This document shows positions 57,586 to 64,000 of a DNA stretch of 64,000 nt, in pieces. The DNA comes from Dyella telluris (lineage in GTDB: Bacteria > Pseudomonadota > Gammaproteobacteria > Xanthomonadales > Rhodanobacteraceae). The number at the start of each line of letters is the position of its first letter. Position 1 is the stretch's first letter. A model generated the notes under the pieces. That model had not been told where the DNA came from. It made no database searches and saw only the letters and a list, made by a program, of their open reading frames with translations. The position numbers and the translations under genes were made by a program. The stretch spans positions 310,001-374,000 of the forward strand of contig NZ_CP060412.1 of NCBI RefSeq assembly GCF_014297575.1. Direction: 5' to 3'.

Positions 57586-57958
57586 GGGTCTTCCCGCATC
57601 AAAGAACGGACGTAAATGTATTAAAACGTGCACAAACGTGCAACTTCTTTGGCACGACCGCTGCCGACCCTGATGCCCCGAGCATGCCTCTGCGCCCGTG
57701 ACATCGTTGCAGTCCGGCGGAAGCTGCCGCGCTTCCGCCTGCACGCGCCATCGGCGAACACGCCAGCCCGCGACGACGCCACCACAGGATCGGCAACGAT
57801 GCGCGGGCATCGGCGCGCGTTACTTCCATGCACGCCACACACGGGTAATGGCACCGCAACCACGCCGCCACACCGGGCGTCCATACGGCCATGATGCGGT
57901 GGCCATGGCGTCGCATGCCATAATGGACAACCCCCGCCATCAAGACCGTTGCCGCCCC
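57586..57958. other. intergenic region with operator and metG promoter
   Basis: This 373-bp gap between the MFS and metG starts holds the tandem operator (57624-57642), a perfect 9-bp hairpin GGCGGAAGC/GCTTCCGCC (57716-57739) and sequence leading into metG. No gene is supported, although GC-rich shadows cross it. Confidence 0.7.
57624..57642 (-). promoter_or_regulatory. tandem operator, probable DeoR-family site
   Basis: AAACGTGCA occurs twice, at 57624-57632 and 57634-57642, exactly one helical turn (10 bp) apart. On the minus strand TTGCAC can serve as a -35 and TAATAC or TTTAAT as a -10, placing the repeats in the promoter of the MFS-HAD-DeoR operon. DeoR-family proteins often bind direct repeats. 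Confidence 0.55.
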
Positions 57959-60049
57959 ATGAGCCGACGCCTTCTCGTCACCAACGCGCTGCCCTATGCC
58001 AATGGCCCACTTCACCTGGGTCACCTGCTGGGCTACATCCAGGCCGACATCTGGGTGCGCGCGCAGCGGATGCAGGGCAACGAGGCCGTTTATGTATGCG
58101 CGGACGATGCCCACGGCACGCCCATCATGCTGGCCGCGGAAAAGGCCGGCCTTTCGCCGGAGCAGTACATCGAAGGCATCCGCGTCGGCCACGAAGCCGA
58201 TTTCGCGGCCTTCGGCGTGGCGTTCGACCATTACCACTCGACGCATTCGGAAGAGAACCGCGAGCTTGCCTCGCTGATCTACACCCGCCTGCGCGATGGT
58301 GGCTTCATCGCCCGCCGCAGCATCCAGCAGCTGTTCGATCCGGAAAAGGAGATGTTCCTGCCGGACCGCTACATCAAGGGCATCTGTCCCAACTGCAAGA
58401 CGCCCGACCAGTACGGCGACAACTGCGAAAACTGCGGCGCCACGTACGCACCTACCGACCTGATCAATCCCTACTCGGTGATGTCCGGCGCCACGCCGGT
58501 GCTGCGTGATTCGGAGCATTTCTTCTTCGAACTGGGCAAGTTCGAAGCACTGCTGCGCGACTGGTTCGGCGGCAAGCTCACCGATGGCCAGCCGGTGGCC
58601 AACAGCGGCGTGGTGGCCAAGCTGCGCGAGTGGCTGGATGGCGGCCTGAAGGATTGGGACATCTCCCGCGATGCGCCCTACTTCGGCTTCCCCATTCCCG
58701 ACGAACCGGGCAAGTTCTTCTATGTGTGGCTGGACGCGCCGGTGGGCTACCTGGCCAGCTTCAAGGCGCTGTGCGAGCGCAGCGACCTGAAGTTCGAGGA
58801 TTTCCTGGCGCCGGACAGCCGCGCGGAAATGCACCACTTCATCGGCAAGGACATCATCAACTTCCACGGCCTGTTCTGGCCGGCGATGCTGCACGGCGCG
58901 AACTTCCGCGTGCCGACGGCACTGCACGTCAACGGTTACCTGACCGTCAACGGCGCCAAGATGTCCAAGTCGCGCGGCACCTTCATCAAGGCGCGCACGT
59001 ATCTTGATTCGGGCCTGCACCCGGAATTTCTGCGCTACTACTTCACCACCATGCTGAGCGACACGCCGGTGGACGTGGACCTGGACCTCAAGACGTTCGA
59101 GGAACGCGTCAACTCGCACCTGGTCGGCAAGTGGGTGAACATCGCCAGCCGCACGGCGGGCTTCATGCACAAGTTCTTCGACGGCCGCCTGGCGCCCGCG
59201 TTCAGCGAGGAAGAACAGGAGCTGTGGCGCGAACTGCTCTCGCTCTACGGCGACGTGCCTGCGCTGTACAACAGCAGCGAGTTTGCCGAAGTCGCGCGCC
59301 GCTTCGTGACCATGGCCGACATGGTGAACGGCTACATCGCCGCCAAGGCGCCGTGGGCCATGGCCAAGGACGAATCGCTGCGCGACGAACTGCACCAGGT
59401 GTGCTCGTTCGCGCTGGCCGCGTTCCGCCTGCTGGCCGGCCTGCTCAAGCCGGTGGTGCCTGCCACGGTGGAGGCCGCCGAGCGTTTCCTCGCCGCGCCC
59501 ATCAACGGCTTCGACGACGCGCGCGCCGAACTGCACAACCACACCATCAACGCGTTCGAGCCCCTGCTCGGCCGCATCGACCCCAAGCACGTCGAGGCCA
59601 TGGTGGAAGCGTCGAAGGATTCCCTCGCGCCCGCCGAAGCCAAGCCTGCCCCGAAGAAAGCCAAGGAACAGAGCAAGACCATGACCGAAGCCACCACCAC
59701 GCCCGCCGCCGAAACCGCTGTCATCGGCATCGACGATTTCGCCAAACTCGACCTGCGCATCGGCAAGGTCACCACCTGCGAATTCGTGGACGGCTCGGAC
59801 AAGCTGCTGCGCTTTGAACTGGATGCCGGCCCGCTGGGCACGCGCCAGATCTTCTCGGGCATCCGCGCCGCCTACGGCGAGCCGGAAAAGCTGGTGGGCC
59901 GCAACGTGGTGTTCATTGCCAACCTCGCCCCGCGCAAGATGCGCTTCGGCCTGTCCGAAGGCATGATCCTGTCCGCCGGCGACGGCGGCAGCGACCTGTT
60001 CCTGCTCGATGCCGACCAGGGCGCCAAGCCGGGCGCCACCGTTCGCTGA
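57959..60049 (+). CDS. metG: methionyl-tRNA synthetase
   Basis: A class I synthetase of 696 aa, full length, with the C-terminal tRNA-binding (EMAP/Trbp111-like) domain. The HIGH motif is [11 protein letters not shown], the zinc knuckle is CPNC...CENCG, and the KMSKS loop is [13 protein letters not shown] Lys/Ala/Pro-rich linker ([15 protein letters not shown]) joins the catalytic part to the C-terminal [14 protein letters not shown] dimerisation domain. The ATG at 57959 is the family start; the longer frame to 57698 covers the repeat-bearing upstream gap. Confidence 0.96.
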   Translation: MSRRLLVTNALPYANGPLHLGHLLGYIQADIWVRAQRMQGNEAVYVCADDAHGTPIMLAAEKAGLSPEQYIEGIRVGHEADFAAFGVAFDHYHSTHSEENRELASLIYTRLRDGGFIARRSIQQLFDPEKEMFLPDRYIKGICPNCKTPDQYGDNCENCGATYAPTDLINPYSVMSGATPVLRDSEHFFFELGKFEALLRDWFGGKLTDGQPVANSGVVAKLREWLDGGLKDWDISRDAPYFGFPIPDEPGKFFYVWLDAPVGYLASFKALCERSDLKFEDFLAPDSRAEMHHFIGKDIINFHGLFWPAMLHGANFRVPTALHVNGYLTVNGAKMSKSRGTFIKARTYLDSGLHPEFLRYYFTTMLSDTPVDVDLDLKTFEERVNSHLVGKWVNIASRTAGFMHKFFDGRLAPAFSEEEQELWRELLSLYGDVPALYNSSEFAEVARRFVTMADMVNGYIAAKAPWAMAKDESLRDELHQVCSFALAAFRLLAGLLKPVVPATVEAAERFLAAPINGFDDARAELHNHTINAFEPLLGRIDPKHVEAMVEASKDSLAPAEAKPAPKKAKEQSKTMTEATTTPAAETAVIGIDDFAKLDLRIGKVTTCEFVDGSDKLLRFELDAGPLGTRQIFSGIRAAYGEPEKLVGRNVVFIANLAPRKMRFGLSEGMILSAGDGGSDLFLLDADQGAKPGATVR

Positions 60050-60059
60050 TCATCCCGCC

Positions 60060-60668
60060 ATGTCGCTGGCCGACCGCATCGACGCCCTGCTCCCGCAGAC
60101 GCAATGCGAACAATGCGGTTATCACGGTTGCCGCCCTTACGCGGAGGCGATCGCACGCGGCGAAGCAAGCATCAACCAGTGCCCGCCGGGTGGTGCCAGT
60201 GGCATTGCCCGGTTGGCCGCACTGCTGGATGTACCTGTGTTGCCGCTGGACCCGGAGCACGGCGTGGAAAAGCCGCGCATGCTCGCGCGCATCGTCGAAG
60301 CGGACTGCATCGGCTGCACCAAATGCATCCAGGCCTGCCCGGTGGATGCCATCGTGGGCGCATCCAAAGTCATGCACACGGTGATGACCGACGACTGCAC
60401 CGGTTGCGAACTGTGCGTACCGGCCTGCCCGGTGGACTGCATTGTGCTCGTGCCCATGCCGCAGACGCAGGTGGATGATCCTGCTCACGCTGACCTTTCG
60501 CGGGTGCATTTCCAACGCCGCGAGACGCGACTGGCGCAGGACAAGGCTAAACGCGAAGCGGAGCTTGCCGCACGCAAGGCGGAAGTAGCCGCCGCCTCCA
60601 CGCCGACCAATCCCGTGCTGGCCGCCCTGGCGCGTGCCAAGGCGAAACAACAAGGGAAGCCCCAGTGA
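60060..60668 (+). CDS. rnfB: RnfB-like ferredoxin subunit without membrane anchor
   Basis: A 202-aa Fe-S protein. An N-terminal Fe-S domain has Cys16, Cys19, Cys24 and Cys41 (CEQCGYHGC...CPPGG), then two 4Fe-4S ferredoxin motifs ([14 protein letters not shown] and [14 protein letters not shown]). The hydrophobic N-terminal helix of classic RnfB is missing, and no other rnf gene is adjacent. The C-terminal tail is Ala/Lys-rich. It is 10 bp after metG and overlaps nth (GTGA), an order seen in xanthomonads. It may carry electrons to a soluble partner, possibly to the Fe-S enzyme Nth, but that is inference. Confidence 0.9.
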   Translation: MSLADRIDALLPQTQCEQCGYHGCRPYAEAIARGEASINQCPPGGASGIARLAALLDVPVLPLDPEHGVEKPRMLARIVEADCIGCTKCIQACPVDAIVGASKVMHTVMTDDCTGCELCVPACPVDCIVLVPMPQTQVDDPAHADLSRVHFQRRETRLAQDKAKREAELAARKAEVAAASTPTNPVLAALARAKAKQQGKPQ

Positions 60669-61300
60669 AGAAGGCGGACGTCGTCGAGCTGTTCACCCGT
60701 TTGCGCGAACTCGATCCGCACCCAACCACCGAGCTCAACTACACCACGCCGTACGAATTGCTGGTGGCCGTGGCTCTGTCGGCCCAGGCCACCGACGTCG
60801 GTGTGAACAAGGCCACCAAAAAACTCTTTCCCGTCGCCAACACGCCGCAGGCGATGCTGGATCTGGGCGAAGAGAAGCTCAAGCAGTACATCAGCACCAT
60901 CGGCCTGTTCAACGGCAAGGCCAAGAACGTCATCTCGCTGAGCCGCATTCTGGTTGACCAGTACCAGGGCGACGTGCCGCAGACGCGCGAAGCGCTGGAG
61001 GCCCTGCCCGGCGTCGGCCGCAAGACGGCGAACGTCGTGCTCAACACGGCCTTCGGCCACCCGACCATCGCGGTGGACACGCATATCTTCCGCGTCTCCA
61101 ATCGCACGGGACTGGCACCCGGCAAGGACGTGCGCGCGGTGGAGGACAAGCTGGAGAAAGTCATCCCGCCCGAGTTCAAGCAGGATGCACATCACTGGCT
61201 GATCCTTCATGGCCGCTACGTGTGCAAGGCGCGCAAACCCGATTGTCCACAATGCGTGATCCGCGACTTGTGTCGCTACAAGGACAAGACGCAGGACTGA
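60665..61300 (+). CDS. nth: endonuclease III
   Basis: A 211-aa DNA glycosylase/AP lyase that removes oxidised pyrimidines. The helix-hairpin-helix [11 protein letters not shown] carries catalytic Lys120 and the acidic Asp138 (VDTHIFRV), with the same numbering as in Escherichia coli. The C-terminal 4Fe-4S cluster cysteines ([17 protein letters not shown]) are complete. The start is a GTG at 60665 overlapping the rnfB stop. Confidence 0.97.
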   Translation: MKKADVVELFTRLRELDPHPTTELNYTTPYELLVAVALSAQATDVGVNKATKKLFPVANTPQAMLDLGEEKLKQYISTIGLFNGKAKNVISLSRILVDQYQGDVPQTREALEALPGVGRKTANVVLNTAFGHPTIAVDTHIFRVSNRTGLAPGKDVRAVEDKLEKVIPPEFKQDAHHWLILHGRYVCKARKPDCPQCVIRDLCRYKDKTQD

Positions 61301-61768
61301 GTGCAACGACCAAACGCACGAGCGTGATGGTTACGTTGGCAACGAGTTCGCGCATGCATCGGCATTACATTTCAAACGCATCGTGCACGCGCGAGTGCTG
61401 CACCATCACCATCATGATGGTGTGCACGCATCACTATGTCGTCATCGCAACGACATCTCGTCAGGCAGCGCGAACTGTTTCGTCTGCAACAACGCCAGTC
61501 GCCCTCGTGCCCGCATCCATGCGCAAGTCATCGAAGTGTCGTGTGTGATGGAACCGCTCCGGCCGGCTCGTCACGCGGGCATGGCGCGGCTGTCAGGCAG
61601 GCGTTACTTTTGCGGGCAAAAAGGCATGACTAGTGGCCTATGCACTAAGACAAATGCCCCAAAACCTCATAAATCCATCAGCGTTTCGCGCGACTTCCTC
61701 AAGCTTGCCGGGCAGCACCAGCCTAAGTTCAAACCTCCCCCGGAACTCCCCCGTCAGGAGGCCTCACC
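61301..61768. other. 468-bp intergenic region
   Basis: No gene is supported. It contains a perfect 16-bp palindrome CACCATCATGATGGTG (61407-61422), bordered by GTGCACGC words at 61384 and 61423, and a promoter-like AT richer stretch before the small secreted protein. A 129-aa open frame in it is His/Cys-rich without a ribosome site. Confidence 0.65.
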
Positions 61769-62077
61769 ATGAAGCGCACCATCCTCTCCGCTGTCGTGGC
61801 TGTAGTCGCATTCGCCTGGATCGGCCAGGCGCAAGCCACCGTGGAAACCTATACCGTTGATCTCAACGGATACGCCATCATCGGATTCGTGGGCAGCACG
61901 CCAGAAGATTATGCCCACGCCCGGCAGCAGGCGACCAATTGGGAAACCCAGCGCCACCTCATGCTCAAACCGCAATCTATCAAAGCCGTGGCCATCGACC
62001 AGTCGCAGGGCGTGGCCTATAACGACGCCCAGTTGCGCGAGGCCATTGTGAAAGCGGCCCTGGCAAAAACGCCCTGA
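61769..62077 (+). CDS. small secreted protein, unknown function
   Basis: A 102-aa protein with signal peptide (LSAVVAVVAFAWIGQAQA) and a mature part TVETYTVDLNGYAIIGFVGS onward. No known domain is recognised. The Shine-Dalgarno CAGGAGG is 8 nt before the ATG, and a strong terminator follows, so a single-gene transcript is likely. Confidence 0.82.
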   Translation: MKRTILSAVVAVVAFAWIGQAQATVETYTVDLNGYAIIGFVGSTPEDYAHARQQATNWETQRHLMLKPQSIKAVAIDQSQGVAYNDAQLREAIVKAALAKTP

Positions 62078-62137
62078 ACACAAGCCATTCACGCTTTCGA
62101 CAGCGCCCTCCCCCATGGCGCTGAAACAGGAAGGAAG

Positions 62138-62170
62138 ACGGCAGGCGAGCAGGCCTGCCGTTTTTCTTTT
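62138..62170 (+). terminator. Rho-independent terminator
   Basis: CGGCAGGC (62139-62146) and GCCTGCCG (62153-62160) pair around GAGCAG, followed by TTTTTCTTTT. It ends the small secreted protein transcript. Confidence 0.9.
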
Positions 62171-62313
62171 TGTGGCCGCCGATTGACGCCACCCGTCTCA
62201 CTTGCCAACGTGACACCCCGGAAGGGAAAAGATCCACAAAAGGTAGATTGCGGATCATCGTGGGTGGTACGGCCCGAGCCGTGCCTCGCCGAGTCCGACA
62301 CGGGTGCCATGGC

Positions 62314-62979
62314 ATGCATATTTTGCTGGTCGAGGATGATGCCGAACTGGGGGGCGCGATCAAGCACGCGCTGGAGCACCAGTCCTACGCGGTGACCTGG
62401 CTGCGCGACGGGCGCGAGGCCATGGAAGCCCTGCGCGGCGACCCGGTGGACCTGGTGCTGCTCGACCTGGGCCTGCCCGGCAAGGACGGCCTGGAAGTGC
62501 TGGCCGAAGCCCGCCGCGCCGGCGTGAAAACCCCGGTACTGGTGATGACTGCACGCGACGCGCTGGAAATACGCATACGCGGGCTGGATCTGGGCGCCGA
62601 CGATTACCTGGTCAAACCGTTCCACCTCGGCGAGCTCGCCGCGCGCATCCGCTCGCTGGCCCGCCGCACCCAGGGCCTGGCCGACAATCTGGTCGAAGTC
62701 GGAGGCCTGAGCCTGAACCTGGCGACGGCCGAAGTGGAGTTCCGCGGCGAGCGCGTCACGCTGACCAGGCGCGAATTCGCCCTGCTGCGCGTGCTGATGG
62801 AGCGCGCCGGTCGCATCGTGCGGCGCGAGACCCTGGAGAACTCCGTTTACGGCCTCGACACCCTTGTCGAGCGCAACGCCATTGAGGTGCAAGTGCACTG
62901 GTTGCGACGCAAGCTGAGCCCTGAAGTGATCCACACCGTGCGCGGCATCGGCTACATGATTCCCCGCGAGCCCAAATGA
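62314..62979 (+). CDS. OmpR-family response regulator (PhoP/QseB-like)
   Basis: A 221-aa regulator. Receiver: EDD (7-9), phospho-Asp51 (LLLDLGLPGKDG) and YLVKPF. DNA-binding half: LTRREFALLRVLMERAGRIV and IEVQVHWLRRKLS. The length and the pattern of the receiver fit the QseB/PmrA/PhoP branch. The ATG at 62314 is the family start; its TGA overlaps the kinase start. A new promoter is expected in the 150 bp after the terminator. Confidence 0.94.
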   Translation: MHILLVEDDAELGGAIKHALEHQSYAVTWLRDGREAMEALRGDPVDLVLLDLGLPGKDGLEVLAEARRAGVKTPVLVMTARDALEIRIRGLDLGADDYLVKPFHLGELAARIRSLARRTQGLADNLVEVGGLSLNLATAEVEFRGERVTLTRREFALLRVLMERAGRIVRRETLENSVYGLDTLVERNAIEVQVHWLRRKLSPEVIHTVRGIGYMIPREPK

Positions 62980-64000
62980 GCGACCCCGCCTCCCATCCGG
63001 CCAGCCTGCGCACACGCCTCACCTGGCTGATCATCGCCGTGATGGTGGCGGTGCTGATTCCGCTCGGCTGGATCAGCTACCGCCGCGAGCTGCGCGAAAT
63101 GAACGAGCTGCTGGACGGCCGCCTTGCCCAGGCGGGGCGTACGCTGGGCACGCTGATCGCCCACGGCCAGGCGCCGCTGCGTGACGCGGACCTGCCGGCC
63201 ATCCAGCAAAGCGGAGACAAGCATCACCACGGCGTGGTGGTCTCCGTGCACCCGCGCAACTACGAACCGGAAGTGGGTTTCCAGGCTTACGACCCGCAGG
63301 GCGACCTGATCGCGGCCACCTCGAACTTCGCCGAGCTGCCGCCGCCCACCATCGAGGAACGCGGGTTCCGCGATATCCAGCACCAGGGCAGCCAGTGGCG
63401 CACCTTCACCCTGCAGAACCGCTGGAATCTGGTGATCCGCATCGGCGAGCGCTCGGACAACCGCAGCGACATCGCCCGCGGGCTCGTCATCGAGCACACC
63501 CTGCCGCTGTTGATCGGCCTGCCGCTGCTGGTGTTGCTGGTCAGCCTGGCGGTGAAACGCGGCTTGCGGCCGGTGGCCGTGCTTACCGACATGCTGGACC
63601 GGCGCACGCCCGGCAGCCGCAAGCCCATGCCGGCCGAGTTGGCGCCCAGCGAGATCAAGCCGCTGATCGTGGCGCTCAACCAGCAGCTGGAACGCCTGGA
63701 AGACGCACTGGACCGCGAACACCGCTTCGCCACCGACGTGGCCCACGAACTGCGCACGCCGCTGGCAGCCACGATGATCCATCTTGAAAGCGCGATGATG
63801 TCGGATGACCCCACCGAGGTGGAGTTCACCGTGCGCCACGCACAACAGAGCATGGCGCGGCTGGGTCGACGCATCGAACAGATCCTGGCCATGGCACGAC
63901 TGGAGGCAGGCGCCGCGTCGCAGCAGCGCGTGCCGATGGATCTGAACCGCATTGCCACCGAGGTGATCGAAGAACTCGCGCCACTGATCGCCGACAAGGA
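62976..64000 (+). CDS. sensor histidine kinase (partial, runs off the window)
   Basis: The first 341 residues are present; the gene continues beyond base 64000. Two membrane helices (about 14-34 and 173-193) enclose a periplasmic domain of about 140 residues with a DKHHHG His cluster. The H-box has phospho-His257 (FATDVAHELRTPLA). The ATP-binding half is outside the window. It overlaps its response regulator by 4 bp (ATGA) and resembles QseC/PmrB-type kinases. Confidence 0.93.
   Translation, partial: MSDPASHPASLRTRLTWLIIAVMVAVLIPLGWISYRRELREMNELLDGRLAQAGRTLGTLIAHGQAPLRDADLPAIQQSGDKHHHGVVVSVHPRNYEPEVGFQAYDPQGDLIAATSNFAELPPPTIEERGFRDIQHQGSQWRTFTLQNRWNLVIRIGERSDNRSDIARGLVIEHTLPLLIGLPLLVLLVSLAVKRGLRPVAVLTDMLDRRTPGSRKPMPAELAPSEIKPLIVALNQQLERLEDALDREHRFATDVAHELRTPLAATMIHLESAMMSDDPTEVEFTVRHAQQSMARLGRRIEQILAMARLEAGAASQQRVPMDLNRIATEVIEELAPLIADK

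Noticed and set aside
57716..57739. Terminator or T-box leader before metG
   Set aside because: A perfect 9-bp hairpin exists but has no T run or antiterminator partner that I can see, and metG has no specifier-loop pattern.
57599..59590. A 663-codon minus-strand frame across metG
   Set aside because: Antisense shadow of metG, whose HIGH, zinc and KMSKS motifs are intact.
61383..61772. A 129-codon His/Cys-rich plus-strand frame in the nth downstream gap
   Set aside because: No ribosome site, poor codon use, and it runs into the start of the better-supported secreted protein gene.

Overview
The window is a high-GC chromosomal segment of a gammaproteobacterium, most likely in the Xanthomonadales, family Rhodanobacteraceae (Dyella, Luteibacter or Rhodanobacter type). 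This rests on protein flavour and on the neighbourhood asd - fimV - truA - trpF - trpI-like LysR / trpB - trpA - accD, on a GreB, RimO, Dcd, MetG, RnfB, Nth housekeeping set, and on GTAG-type REP elements of the kind known from xanthomonads. I saw no rRNA, tRNA, CRISPR array, prophage or complete insertion sequence.

Layout. 1-2.6 kb: an aldo/keto reductase with a divergent LysR regulator and a tiny lipoprotein. 2.7-8.4 kb: histidine-degradation enzymes, with HutF on the minus strand and HutI on the plus strand as the last cistron of a coupled operon behind a GNAT-nitrilase fusion and a ClC transporter. 8.5-10.9 kb: ribosomal protein THX and a zinc module (CDF exporter, MerC-type membrane protein, Zur) with a good Zur operator. 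11.3-19.4 kb: a five-gene plus-strand locus with a two-component system followed by an RND metal-type efflux pump (adaptor, pump, outer-membrane factor). 19.5-24.1 kb: gltX, an outer-membrane-type protein, a DUF4399 protein, a GT4 glycosyltransferase and a PAP2 phosphatase. 24.7-38.4 kb: accD, trpA, trpB with divergent TrpI-like LysR, trpF, truA, fimV, a small coiled-coil secreted protein, asd, a hydroxyacid dehydrogenase, aroC, a GNAT enzyme and prmB.

38.5-51.9 kb: psd, a hypothetical protein, an MltD-like lytic transglycosylase, a YjgR/HerA-type ATPase, an unrecognised membrane protein, greB, a PhnD-like binding protein, a DUF3025 protein, rimO, a dienelactone hydrolase with a HIT protein, a lipoprotein and dcd. 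51.9-53.2 kb is a gene-free island full of inverted repeats. 53.2-62.1 kb: an Mrp/ApbC ATPase, a DUF2147 protein, an MFS-HAD-DeoR operon with a likely tandem operator, metG, a soluble RnfB-like ferredoxin, nth and a small secreted protein. The window ends in a second OmpR-type two-component pair, whose kinase runs off the edge.

The most unusual non-coding content is a family of about 207-bp tandem units in two gene-free gaps (24.2-24.7 kb and 28.7-29.1 kb). Each unit combines a REPIN-like inverted repeat with a core carrying two inverted DnaA-box-like 9-mers. The most coherent regulatory story is the Zur-MerC-CDF zinc module.
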